From positions 124,001 to 188,000 of the forward strand of contig JAGEMR010000039.1 of assembly GCA_021030915.1 (NCBI GenBank): DNA of 64,000 nt, given 5' to 3'. Positions 43,052 through 55,538 of the stretch are shown piece after piece. Under the pieces are notes generated by a model. That model ran no database searches. It was given only the letters and a program-made list of their open reading frames with translations, and was not told the DNA's origin. How positions within the stretch are numbered: the first letter of the stretch is position 1; each line of letters opens with the position of its first letter. Source of the stretch: Astrothelium macrocarpum. Taxonomy: Eukaryota; Ascomycota; Dothideomycetes; Trypetheliales; Trypetheliaceae. Position numbers and translations under genes: made by a program.

Positions 43052-44538
43052 ATCTTCACAGCTCTTCACGCTTCCCATGCATTTGAAACGTACGTACGCA
43101 CCTGTGCGTATGTTCCATGACGAAAGAAATTTTCCGTTTGCTCTACATGTAGCATACCCATTTTCTGTACGAGTCTCGCGACTTTCTCTCCGGCTACCAC
43201 TGCAAGCTCTCTACTTCTTGTTTTCTTTTATTTTACCTTTTCCTCCCACATTTGAGGAGTCTCTGGCTGGCTTACTATCAATGATTGAAGGGAGCATCTC
43301 TGTGACTCTGGCACCTTCCAATGTTGTTGGCAAAGCGTTGGCGCAACATGGGCGCGATATGGGCGCTCGAAATGGACTTTCCGTTTCTTGATACGGCGAC
43401 GCAGGTCTCATGTGTATCCGCGCGTCAGAGGAGAGGATGCTTGATAGGCGGCTATCTAGATAGCTAGTCGTACTGGTCTTTGAGAATGGCCAGTCATGAA
43501 ATGAGAAAAAGATTATGTTTAATATTTGACTGAAAAGAAGGCGTGAAAAGTGACTGACTTGTATTAATGTTGGTGTGAATCCCCGCTGTTAACGTGACGA
43601 GCAATCGTGTCACGCTCCTGACGATTTGTCGACCTAAATTTTGAACTTGCTTATGATATTCTTTAACCATATTGCGACCCTGTGGAAACGCCGTGGAAAT
43701 GAAGTTGTATAACAGATTTGATCCGACTACACAATGGTGTTGTGTTTCAAGAGCTCTCCATCCTGTCAACTCATCCTGTCAAATCATAGGGAATACGGAT
43801 GGAACTCGATGAAGATGCCGTTGTGCGGAGCTTAAATACAGCCTGTTGAATCTGTTGAGACGTTGAGATTTATTTTATCATCTTGTGGTCACAAAGGACG
43901 GTAGCGATTTCGCTGCTCCATAGGTAACTTTACTGTGATTTACAATCACGTCGTCACTGTAGAAAGGTACCGAGTATGGTGCCAATACTGAGTTTAAATA
44001 AGCCTTGTGGACCAGATAGAACACTTATGAGTCACCCACCTTAATCGTATTTGCGCATGGAATTTAAAATCTCGTCCTGATTCAATACATTCTGAGAGGG
44101 AAGAGTTTGACATGTCTACTCAATTCGGGTATCTTCCGATTTATGTTTTTGCATAGAATGGTATGGGCTGGATATCGACCGGGTCACACCACCGCTCTTA
44201 CCCTCCGCTATCGGGGGCTACCAACTCTCTGTTTAACGCATGCCAACTTCTGCTTCCAGTATAACGAGACGAGGCTTCATAACCTTCCTGTCCTTGCCAA
44301 GGGCTGTCCGTTTAATGATTCGCCACGCGCCGCGATATCGTAGCCGCCACCACGCAAAGTGCCAATTTCGGCTCTTTCGCGCTGTGGCTTAGAGGGACAA
44401 GGCTGGCCTCCCGGATACTCGATATGCCATTCCAAACTAGCATAAAGCTGGCGGCCTCGCCCACCTGGCTGTTGTTGCTTGAGGCAGAGTTATTCCATCC
44501 GCGTCCATGACTTATTGTAATTCTGTTCGGTCCTTTCC
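43052..44538. other. gene-poor intergenic stretch
   Basis: 1.5 kb without a supportable gene; includes the 3' flank of the Set3-like gene and the promoter of the NACHT gene. Confidence 0.5.
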
Positions 44539-47500
44539 ATGGACCCATTCAGCGCACTTTCCATTGCGACATCTGCAGTGCAATTCATAGATTTTGCTTC
44601 GGAACTAGTCTCCAAAGTCAACGAAATACGCAAATCCGGTTCTCTAGAAGATGTTGAATTTCTCAAGGCACAGACTGAAGATCTGATTGTGAGGAATGTA
44701 GGGTTGCGAGCCAGTGCTTGTCATATAGATCAAGGAGACGACCATGTCAGTCAACTAGAAGAGGTATGCCTCGCTTCAAGATTGATGGTATGAGCTGAAA
44801 AGTAATGGAGAAGAGCATAGAATCTGGCTACGATCATTGATCGCTGCTCCAGTGTTGCAGAAGAGCTGATCAAATTATTGGAAAGGATAAATCCGTCGGA
44901 TCGAAACGCCTACAGCGTCGTGCAACATGCCTTTAAAGCACTTTGGAAAAAGGAAAAGATTGCGAATCTGTCTAAGAAGTTGGATCGATGCCGTCTCGAA
45001 CTCAACACCCATGTTTTGATACTTGTCAATGCAAGGTGTCGTAGGCTTGAAAAGGGCCAAGCAAAGATTACTGAAATTATTACCTTTGCGAGAGAGCAGA
45101 AGGTCACAGGCAATGATGCACGGCTAACTTCATCGCGAGTCCCAAGGGTTCAGGACCCAAACGTCGATGTCGACGACAAAAGGCCGAATTGCAAGCACGC
45201 ACTGCATGGTCGTGTGAAAAATGTGGTTAACGTTCTGATTACCTATGAAGATGGGACAAGTCATACTATCAGTTCCAATTCCGAAGCCAGAAATCGTGAT
45301 ATGATGCAAAGTTGGGGCGACGACACTGAGACTGCAACAACGTTCCGTAGCACAAGTCGACATTTGGGAAAAGAAGCTATTTCTGTTGAATCCTACCTTC
45401 CCCTGGTTCGGACCATTCTAGATTCGTTGTATTTTCCAACAATCAACCAGCGCGAGGATGATATCTGGGAGGCTTACAAGAAAACGTTTGATTGGATTTT
45501 TACACACAAAATTTTCGTGGAGTTCATTGAGCGTGGAAGCGGGATTTTCTGGGTGACCGGAAAGGCAGGCTCGGGGAAATCAACATTGATGAAATTTTTG
45601 CATCGGCATCATGACACGAAGAAACTGTTAAAGCATTGGGCTGGCTCGGATCAGCTCATTATTGCATCCTTTTTCTTTTGGAATTCTGGAATTTCTCTAC
45701 ATAAGTCATATGAAGGACTTTTACGATCCATTCTTTGGGAGGTTCTACGAGAATACAAGCATTTTGTCCCGGTCGCGTTCCCACACCTTTGTCGAGAGTA
45801 CCTCACAACACATGAAGTGGACATCAAACGATTGAAATACTCAGAGCTCAAGTCGGGCTTACGTCGACTTTTGATGAACATTGGGTTTCGAGGTTTTAAG
45901 TTGTGCCTGTTCATTGATGGAATGGATGAGTACGAGGGTGATCATCTTGAGCTTTGCAGGCTCTTCAGCGAAACGGCTGCTGGCCACATCAAACTTATAC
46001 TTTCAAGTCGGCCACTGAATATTTTCAAAGAATATTTCAGCGCGAGTCCCAGTATCAGCATGCAAGAACTCACACAGAGTGACATCGAGATATACATCAA
46101 TGATCATCTCGAAGACAATCAAGAAATCACAAGACTCGGCGTCCGCTCCCAAGAGAAAGCAAAGCAAGTTGCGCATGAAATAGCGAATCGGGCGGAAGGC
46201 GTGTTTCTATGGGTTGTTCTCGTCGTACGTTCCTTACTCAATGGGTTATACAACAGCGATGACCTTGTCGACCTACAAAACCGACTGGATGGGCTTCCTA
46301 ATGACCTCGATCGCCTTTACAGCCACATGTTCCAAGGACTAGATCCGGTTTACCGCAAGCAGGCTGCAAAAATATTTCTTCTTGTCCTTCATAGCCAGGT
46401 CCAATATTCGAGTATCAGTTTACTACAGATGGCCTATGCGTGTGAAAACAGCCTGGAAACTGCCCTCCGACTAAAACCCGCAGCACTGAGTCCTGAAGAG
46501 CTGAATTCCCTGCATATCGACATGGAGAAGAGAATAACAAGCCGTTGTGGCGGCCTTCTTGAAGTTGGCAACAAACCACTTGCCGATCAATTTTCACCAT
46601 GTCAACCGTATCCGCATATCAGATTTGTGCATAGCAGCGTAAACGAGTTCTTGCAGTCTGAGAAAATTCAAGCCGAAATGATGAACGATCTTTCAGGAGA
46701 TTCTTTCCATACAGCCTCGGCATTACTTGCCTCTGCTCTATACGAAGTGAAAGTGCTACCTATTGACGTTGATCTAGTTTGGATATCTTCCAACTTCAGA
46801 GCTCCTATGCTAAATTGTCTTTGGGCTGCAGCTGAATATGAGAACACATGCGCCAAGCCGTGCGTTGCAATCTTGGATGAGCTCGATTCCACAGTATCAG
46901 CGCGTTGGAACGCAGCAAATCGATTCAAGCTCTTCAACGAAGATACGTGGATAGACCCGCAATCGCAGAGATGGCCAACAATTTATTTACGGGCAACACG
47001 TCTTACGTATGATCTTATACGCCTTTCTAAATGGGAAAATACGGATTTCAACGGATTCTTGCTTGTAGCTCAAAGGACAGGGTGCGTCTTATACGTTGCC
47101 CATAAATTGATGATGAATGGAACGGAGGGTATAATGCTCCGTCTGCTTTTTCACCATACCATCAATCAGTTTACCTACCCGATTGAGTTGTTTGAAAGAA
47201 ACTTTAAATCATTAGCTGGGCAAAGATTGAAAGCTGCAATTGCCAGTGAACAGATGTTACGGCTGGTTGACAATCCCAATACCGTCTTTTCATACGAATC
47301 GCCCCTCGATTGTCTGGTTCGTATGCATGGTCGTGAGCATGAACGAACGGGCATAGTTCCTGTTAGATTATCCACGTGGGAATATTATCTGGTGGTCCTT
47401 TGGTTTGTCGTGACTGTTACTGATCAACCTGAGTATTACGGAGCTAAATTGGCTCAATGGCGCGACGTATCTATGGCAATCCAATATCTTCGATTCTGCC

Positions 47501-47913
47501 AGCAATTTCTGGAATCTGGAGCTGTAGCAGAACCACAATTCGCCGGCATCTACGACAATCCAAAGCAAGCAAGGCCAGATTACGAAGAATACGAGCGAAT
47601 GGTTGGACTTCCTCCAAAACAGGTTTGCAAAATCCTAGAATGCCTTGAACGAGCGGTTTGTAATCCGGCAAAACGCACCTTTTCGGTAAATTTTCACTCA
47701 AATGAACTGGATATCTTCCGGGCAGAGTTCACCAAGACAATGGATATCTTACACAAGCGAGATATTGCATCAAAGCCCAAAACACAACGTGAAATGTTCT
47801 GGAAACTCTGCGAGTCACTAGTGCACTCGTCCACATCTCGGTCCACTCTGAGCTTCGTTTTTGGCGGTATTTTGGTGGTGCTAATTGCCCGCTTAATAAC
47901 AAGACCGATATAG
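44539..47913 (+). CDS. NACHT-domain NLR-like protein with C-terminal transmembrane helix, two exons
   Basis: Exons 44539-44763 and 44821-47913 (57 nt intron) give 1105 aa. The N-terminal ~230 residues are the helical domain typical of fungal NACHT proteins (MDPFSALSIATSAVQFIDFA start). NACHT ATPase: P-loop TGKAGSGKST (~321-330), Walker B-like CLFIDGMDEYE (~436-446), sensor-like LILSSRPLN. The following winged-helix/DUF7791-like region ends in RFVHSSVNEFLQ. The C-terminal ~450 residues are helical and carry no ankyrin, TPR or WD repeats. The extreme C-terminus is a hydrophobic helix (SFVFGGILVVLIARLI). Fungal NLRs act in non-self recognition and regulated cell death; a role here is inferred. 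The TM tail suggests membrane tethering. All ATPase motifs are intact. Confidence 0.88.
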
Positions 47914-48318
47914 TTCGCTGCAAATATGGTCACAGGACTTCAGTTGAGACCCAGCATCGCCATGTGAGCAACACATTTGATACATAACTTGACGCTCATC
48001 GCGGTCGAGATCGTATCATGCTTGTCCCGAGTTTGCCAAAGGCTTGGCAGAGTGCACCGACATTGCTCGCTTGCAAACATCACGACATGCTCCAAATATG
48101 GAACCGCGATGACACTCATAAGTTTACTATCGACAAGATCCTCATATCCTTTGTTGATAGTGTCTCGAAGAAATTCAAAGAAAAGACGGGTTATACTACG
48201 ATGCGCATCACAACAAACATATGGATCATAAAACTCGTTAAGCCACAATCGAACCCTCAAAAGTAAATCAGAATTTTCCATCCTTTAGATCATCAACATT
48301 CCAAAACTATGTCTAGCA
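47914..48318. other. convergent 3' flanks
   Basis: 405 bp between two convergent genes; no gene. Confidence 0.5.
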
Positions 48319-49719
48319 TCAAGCACCATACAATGGTTCCTCCCTCATTTCTCCCAGTTTCGTCTTAAGCTCGTCAATCTTCCTCGCCTGCCACAGCACA
48401 AAATCAGTCCCCTCCCCAAAACACAAAAGATTAATCCGCTGCGCAGCAAACATGTGCTCCAGTGCATCCCACGGCTTCTCCGCCCTTATCAACAGCCTCG
48501 CCGCAATATTGTGCGCCCGCGCCTTGCGTTCGTCCACAATCCCCTCCTTCTCCAACGCCTCGATATAGTACCTCGCGAGCGCCAGCGTCAGCTTCGGGTC
48601 GGCTTCGTGGTAATTCGCATCGTCGATGAGCATCTCCGGGTGTGTGTGGGGAGAGGCGGAGTTCCGCGGTGCGAGGCCGTGGAGCAGAAGTTTGCGGAGC
48701 TCCGCTCTTTTCTCTGCGTGCTCGTCGCTGCTGCAAATAGCGCAGGTGCAGTGGAAGCGCCAATTCCTCATCAGCTTCTGGCGGCGCTGTTCGGTGGAGT
48801 CCCATTGGGTGTCGTCGAGATAGCGGATCGTGACTTCGGTGCCCTTTGGAATGTCAACTATGGCGCGGACTTGGCCGACGCTAGTGGTGGTGTCGACGTC
48901 GAAGATGGCATTGGGGTGGCAGTCGTGATTTACGAGAGAGCTGTGGAGGAAGGTGCCGGAGTACTGGCGGCTTTCTTTCCCCTCCCATGAGAAAGAATTG
49001 GTTTCGAAAATGCTGCGGACCTCTTCCTGGATGTCTCTGGGGTTTCCTTTGTGTGCGAGGCTCCTGAACTGGTCTCGTTCGACCTTATAAAGCTGTCTGA
49101 AGGCACCATAAACTTCTTTTCCCAATGAGGAATTGTACGGCTTCTCGAGTTTGAGAAGTGGCCTCTCTGCGATGATTTGGGTTCCTGAGGGAATATTCTC
49201 TGTTGCAAACAAACCCCGACCTCTACCCGCTATTTCCTTGATATCGATCGTTCCAATCAATGTCCTGAATCGATTTATTCTTTTTCCTCTCCTGTTCAAG
49301 TGAGGCCTTGAAGGTCCACGCATACAGATGTCGATGTCGTCTCTCCTCGTATCCGGAAATACTTTCCACCACATCTTATGGATTGAAGCTTCGGACACGA
49401 CGCGGCCGTTGCCTGTGGCATCGCGTAGATTGGATGCATGTCGCCGACGAGCAGCCCGGATCATACGACCAGTAATATATGCTGAAGTCTTTGGGTTATG
49501 AAAATGACGTTCGGTTAGTTGTTCCCACAACGCTTTAGCCGCTGCATCAAAGCTGATCTCTGTTGAAGAGAGGAAATATAGTTCTTCCAACTGGGTATGA
49601 GAAAGTTGCTCTGGCCGAGCACTCTCTGGAAGCACTTCTATGGGCTTTTTTCCCCATCGCTCAACGATCTTTGCGGTCATCGCTGCTGAATCTGACTGGA
49701 TCCCCTTTCTTCCAGCCAT
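48319..49719 (-). CDS. SET and post-SET domain protein (SMYD-like)
   Basis: 466 aa in one exon from the ATG at 49719; ten further in-frame codons upstream begin with GTG. The N-terminal ~150 residues are helical and basic, with RMIRAARRRHASNLRDA. The SET domain begins at IKEIAGRGRGLFATENIP (~165), has the conserved VNHDCHPNAIFD near 265 and EVTIRYLD, and ends with post-SET HCTCAIC near 324. A helical tail with TPR-like character (DPKLTLALARYYIEAL, AWDALEHMF-like) matches the C-terminal domain of SMYD-like lysine methyltransferases. No MYND finger is inserted. It would methylate protein lysines with SAM; the target is unknown. The second half is GC-rich. Confidence 0.85.
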   Translation of the reverse strand: MAGRKGIQSDSAAMTAKIVERWGKKPIEVLPESARPEQLSHTQLEELYFLSSTEISFDAAAKALWEQLTERHFHNPKTSAYITGRMIRAARRRHASNLRDATGNGRVVSEASIHKMWWKVFPDTRRDDIDICMRGPSRPHLNRRGKRINRFRTLIGTIDIKEIAGRGRGLFATENIPSGTQIIAERPLLKLEKPYNSSLGKEVYGAFRQLYKVERDQFRSLAHKGNPRDIQEEVRSIFETNSFSWEGKESRQYSGTFLHSSLVNHDCHPNAIFDVDTTTSVGQVRAIVDIPKGTEVTIRYLDDTQWDSTEQRRQKLMRNWRFHCTCAICSSDEHAEKRAELRKLLLHGLAPRNSASPHTHPEMLIDDANYHEADPKLTLALARYYIEALEKEGIVDERKARAHNIAARLLIRAEKPWDALEHMFAAQRINLLCFGEGTDFVLWQARKIDELKTKLGEMREEPLYGA

Positions 49720-52564
49720 ACTGGATTTCACCCAATGAAATGGCTGCACAAGGCCAAGTTAATTTTGTGACAAAGGAGTGATGGTAGAATAAAGTCTCTC
49801 AGAGGGCGAGTGGCGCTGCCACAGTGATGGCTTTGAAGAGCGATTCGAAGACCGGAGCAGAGGATCGATTAGCTCGAGGAGCGGATTGAATTGTCTGCTA
49901 TTGGGGATGAAGACTCGGCAAACGACAGTACCATATTTACGTCAATGTTTATATATAGTTGATTATGTGTGATCTCTGCAGCAATTGTCTCCGTGAAAGC
50001 AGATGACGAGATACGAATGTCCACCAGTCACACCTCCTGACTTTCCCACTTCTCTGCGACGAAATCATCCTTTCGAGATCCAAGGTTCTTAGAGCCTGAT
50101 AGATTCGATATGGGCTACATGTGTCATGCCAAATTTTTGTCTATAAATGCGCACTTCGAGACGAATTCCATCCAGTTGCAACTTGAGTTGCGCATACACT
50201 TAGAGAAATACTTGCTCAAGGGAGTCTAGAAATTGACTATTGGTCTCCTAGGCCATGAAAATGAGTAAAAGTAATCAAGTATATGATGACTGTTCCGTCT
50301 GCGCGACATTTCGAAACACTGAGACTAGTCTTGGCACGAATTATGGGAGATTTGAGCCCAGGCGCAAATGAAAAGGTTGTGGCCATTGTCTGATGCAAAA
50401 CAATGGCAACAAGGACGTTTAGCTACAAGGACACATTCTTTGTACGAACGCATGAAACCTTCTTCTACATTCCCAATACTTTTCATGTAGAAGAGAGGTT
50501 AAGAAATTGGGGCAGAGAACAAAAATGCTGAAAGAAAAAAAAAGATTCCATGCAACTCGTGCATTGGCAAATGCGTGCCACTCTAAAGCTAGGCGAAAAG
50601 CCATAAAATTGAACACCTTAAAGAAATCAGGCCTTTTGGCAATGCATGGCGTTTGAAGTTCGTGACTGTAGAACATGCTGGTTATGCTGATTTGGTACAT
50701 CCTGTATTCCCAAGTGATTGGACAATTTCTAGCAATCTAGATCGTCAATTACACGGACCATGGCATTCCGGATGAGAAAAGATCCGAACCAAGCGTTCGA
50801 GCTGGGATAGATGATATTGAAGTGAGGGCAACAATACCCGAGCGGTGGATGAAGGAGCCGCATGAAAGTCGTTCACATTCAACCAGAAAGATTAGACGAT
50901 TACGCTGGAAATGAAACGCTTTGCGCAAGGATATGGGATCCTTCCGACTAGTCAGAGTCGTCTGAACGGTATTCCGGACGTCAGAGATTTGTCAAACGGT
51001 TGCTTGACCTTGCGCAGTCTAAGATTAAATTTAGCCGAGTTGAGATGCGAGGCGCAAACAAACAGTCGAGAAGAGTGTGAAACAGCAAATTCGTGGCGTA
51101 AGCACGTTAGATGTGCACCGCCTGTTGGTCACTGTGGCGCATGACATGTTGTCGCGAAGGCCGGGTGCCGGAAGCAAGAGGCGAGGGCGCAGGATCAAAG
51201 GGGCCAAAAGTTTTTTGGGTGCAAGTTTGTGACTGGGCGGGAGTGGCAAACCCGAAAATAATGTCGTAATCTTGTCCAGATCCACCATCGCCGAGTCAAC
51301 TAAACGTGAATGGCCGACGCTGGAGCAGGCTGACAGCCTCAGGCGCATTCATGGAGTACATGCAAGGCTTTTTTTGAGCACCACCGTGAGCACTCGCCAA
51401 GCTTTGCTGGGCGCGAGCGAGCTTGTGCCATACATCGCCGCTCCCGTCCCGAGCCCTCAGGTCAGTGCTACCTTTTGTCGCGTTCACAACGGTGCGCTTG
51501 GGGAGGCCGGCACGTCAGCATGCAGTGATGCGTTGACGGGTTTGTGAATGCACAGGAACGCTTCATGGGCTCGCGAGCGCATGACGAGTCTAGATTGTAG
51601 TCCAGTCAAAGACGCCGGCCCGTATTCCCCCTCGCTACACGGAGTCTTCAACTTGTCGCCAACCACTTGACGCACGGTGTGCTGAGATGCAGCCGGGTAT
51701 TTTGCACTGCTGCGACCTTTCCTAACTCTCTTGGAATTTTCACCTAATCTGGATCCGAAGCTCTTGCGTTAGTCACTTGAGCGGCTGACGGACTAGTGAT
51801 CCTTCTGCAACTGTTGATCCCAGCTTTGCTGTTTACTGCCAATCAGCTCACGCCTACTGCTCAGCTCCTCTGGAAGACCGGCTGTTTCTTCAAAGGTTTG
51901 TGTTTTCATTTCTGCTATCTCCGAAGTAAAGAGAAACCCTGCCGGTCAAGCCACTCAAGCCGTCATTGGTCCCCCACCTGCAGCAAGCCTGTATCTCGAT
52001 CTTGGGCTTGTGCTCCCGCGCACATTCGCTAGAAGAATAAGGATGTTGGCGTGGGTTTCTGCGCAGATGCGCCGCCCGTGTCTTGGCGCACAAGGAAACC
52101 CGACGCGTATGAAGCCCAACGGGCTTGCAGGGCAACCTTTGCCCGCCAGCTACTGTTGCGGAGGATCACCCAATCATGGTGCAGGTTCCGCAGGTATCCA
52201 TCAAATGGGCGGACGGGGGCACGCTGATTTGCGTAAGGAAGGCGATCATCCTTGCTTTATCATAAGTGGTTAGAGGAGGGTGGTGATTTACATGTATCGC
52301 CTCGTGTGCATTTCAGTCGTCACTGCGCCGACAGCTTTCCCTTTTGAAATCTTCACCATGCGCCATCTCTGAGATCTTGGTCAAAGAGGCCGCACCCTTT
52401 GGGCTTTTCTTGAGTTCTTAAGACTTCGTCGCCACCCAAGCAATGTTTTATCCGTTCGTATCATGCATCTCACCAAAGCACCACTTGCTTCCAGCTCTCT
52501 ACCAGAGCAGTGGGGGTTGTCCACTGCCAATACTCATTAGCTTGTCGCGAGCGATAACTTGACC
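49720..52564. promoter_or_regulatory. 2.8 kb gene-free upstream region of the C2H2 regulator
   Basis: No supportable gene on either strand; short frames (50419-50700, 50911-51547, 52010-52273) lack motifs and splice context. The region separates divergent SET and zinc-finger genes. Its length fits a long regulatory or leader region, as is common for fungal developmental transcription factors. A decayed or unknown gene cannot be excluded. Confidence 0.45.
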
Positions 52565-54395
52565 ATGGCCCTGACCCTTCTGCTTCTTTCCATCGTTCTC
52601 CTCTCGCTACTTCTGGTACCTGTTCACGCCAACCCAACTCACGTTTCCGACCTATCCTTCACCTCATCTTACGAAATAAGTGGCAGCCTGGTGCCCACTC
52701 TCTGCGAATTTTGCAGTAGCTATGCGCCAGGTCTGTGCCAATACTGCTCTCGCCCACAGGTATTTGCCAACATTGTTTTTCATATTTATAGCTCTGTACT
52801 AAGCTATCTTGCAGCTACTTCAATCTCGGCCTAATCCGCCATCACATCCGCGAGATACTATTCATAACCCTCGCAGTAACATTCTCCCAGCTTTTATCGA
52901 GGATTCAGCACGATCACAAAATCGTTGTTACGGTCAGACACCCACAAACATGAACGAAAGCTTCGTTCCGCCTACTCCTAATCCCTGGGCTTGGTCAAAT
53001 CACGATTCAAGCAGGCCTTTTTACTGGCAACGTCCCAACACATACGATGCCAGTCAGCTACCTGATGATAAACAACCCATGCAAGGTAGCTCTTCAGCAT
53101 ACGTGCTCACCTATCCACACAATCTGCCCTCGCCAGTTCAAGTACCGCACGACGAAGATTCGCAACATGAATTTGGGCATGGCTACAATGACAATCAGCA
53201 TTTACGTCCATCGCAGCAGCCAAATCAAAAGTCCACTACTCCAGCATTCAATACCTACGACATACCCATGCATCCACTACGCCAACATGCGAAACCCCAA
53301 CCTTATCAAGGTCATATGTTGGACGTGACACAGGCAACGGTTGGACAAGCATATATGCCACAAGATCCTGAACAAATGATACGTCAGAGCCATCGCATGG
53401 TCAAGGAAAATCAACAACGTACCGATCTTCAGTATTTGGCGCCCTTGTCCTTACCAGACTCAACCAATGATGCAGAGTGGAATCCGATTACCGAATACAT
53501 TCACAATAGCGAAGGATACACGCCTGGACTGTCACCTTCTAGATCTGTAACGAAGCTTGCATTGCCAGACCACAGCCAAGAAACTAACGAAGTCCACACT
53601 GGTGACAACCAACACCAATGTCCACAATGCCCGAAATCCTACAAAAACAAGAATCTTCTCAAGTGCGTCTCAGCTTTATTCCTTCATCCGTGTGCCAAGC
53701 TTTTCTCTCTCGAATTGAAATTTCAGTAATACCTGGTGATTCAATTTGTTTCTACTTGCCTGCTACTGTTTCTTTGCATATCACGATTCACACACTGTCC
53801 TCTTCACCTACTGATTCTGTATCCTAGGTCTCACATTCGAACTCATATCGAGAAAAAAGACCGCCCAATCTCTTGCGAGTTATGCCATAAACGATTTCAA
53901 TATCCCAAGGATCTCAGACGCCACATGCTCACTCATCCCATAAATGGAAAGGAAAATGGTCGAGCGGCGCCCAGATACCTGTGCAATGTGCCATCGTGCC
54001 AATACTATGAGAAGGGTTTTGCCCGCAAAGACCACTTTAAGCGCCATTTGAAGCTACATTTTCCTGTGCTCAAAGACAAACCGGATGACCTGAACGAGCT
54101 GGTGGAGCGATGTAATGTCACTGAGCAAAGACGTCAAAGAGCTGCGCAACAAATGGATTCGAGCGTGAGCTTCACAAGAAATCCTCTCTACGACGTACAG
54201 CAGCATTTGCTCAACAGACCTGTGACCTCCGTGGCGCGGTTTCAAGGCCCAATTCCTGCACATCCTACCGCTTCTTTCGAGTGCACATCTCGCAACTCGC
54301 AAAACTGTGTGGCACTCTCATCGGCGTCTGCACTAAACATGGCTTCACCAAGACCCTCGCCTCGTCGACCACATTGGAACCCATCGAATTATTGA
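52565..54395 (+). CDS. C2H2 zinc-finger transcription factor, three exons
   Basis: Exons 52565-52759, 52815-53662 and 53828-54395 (introns 55 and 165 nt) give 536 aa; phases close. Zinc fingers: CPQC...H..H (~334-354, completed across intron 2), CELCHKRFQYPKDLRRHMLTH next, and a third with CNVPSCQYYEKGFARKDHFKRHLKLH-type spacing. The middle is Gln/Pro/His-rich and disordered. Exon 1 unexpectedly encodes a strongly hydrophobic signal-like segment (ALTLLLLSIVLLSLLLVPVHA) and four CxxC-like cysteines. The ATG at 52950 in exon 2 would give a normal soluble factor of 407 aa lacking this segment. Which start is used is open. It would act as a sequence-specific regulator in the nucleus. Confidence 0.75.
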
Positions 54396-55538
54396 GTTCA
54401 TACCTGTCCTGTTGCCTCATTTCACATAGCGTCATCTACGTCTGTTTTTTGTTTCGTTTGTTTATAGGAGGTTCTGTGCTCCGCATGGTCATCATGCGTC
54501 TTCTCGAGCTCCCCTTTACGTTTTGCATCTCACATGCAGTTATATTCACGAGTTTCATTGTTTGTTTAGCAAGTCTCTACATAACCCGATTTCTGTGCAG
54601 CTTTTGTGTTCATGGCGTTGGAAGAAGATCGCCTCACAGGCTTTATACCATTGGGAGGCGTTCCAATTTTATGATGCTGTTGTTCTTACCATATCGTTCG
54701 ACAGGACTGTGGGTTCATCGATTGACAAAAGCGTTAGCGATAGGAAGCGTTTTCATACAACCCTTTCTAATGAACAATGATCATTGCTCCACTCTAAGTC
54801 TTGACTCTTCATGCTGGCCATCGAAGTGTTTGCAATGACGTCATGCCGTCTTTGCATCCTCGAAGGTGTCTACTCTCTACCTATTCATTACTTTGTTCGA
54901 TGTTAGATATATTGTCAAATTCTTTTTGCATGAACCAGGTTATTACAGGTAATATCAAGGAGCCATCCGCTGGTACCCTTTACCACAAAGCAGAAGAATG
55001 TTTGCTGATGGCATGACTGATGAAAGTTCCTCTCTGAATTTCTACCCCACAAAAGTCTAGACTGAAAAACTTGAGGCTAAGCCAACAGTTCAATCTTAGC
55101 CTAATCAAATTTCTAGAAGATTGGGCGCAGCGATCATCAACAATTGGCATAAGACTTTCAATACGTAGGCAGATCTGGGTCAGGTTACTTGATGGCCAAC
55201 CGTCTCCTCGGCCCCAGCCTCGGCAACCTCGCCTAGATTATTGCCATTCACGATTGTCGCTATGAACATCCAATATGATTCGTACGTGGTCCGCGGTGTC
55301 TCTCTTGATTACAAGTTCCATGGTTTTTCCCCGAATGGGAAGTCTCATAATTATGGAAATGTGGATAAAAGAATAGTGGAGGACTATTTTAGAAACCTGA
55401 GGTTTCTCAATTCTCTACATACCCCTACAGCTATCAATCTACTCCATTTGCGCTCAAAGAGAACCCCGTAGCATTTGCAACTCTGCTAAATCAAGTCATC
55501 GAGCGAGAGATGGTTTGGCCTTTGACTTTCATGCTGCA
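54396..55538. other. convergent intergenic region
   Basis: 1.1 kb; 3' flanks of two convergent genes. A 76-codon plus frame at 55241-55471 has ordinary composition but no recognisable family. Confidence 0.45.
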
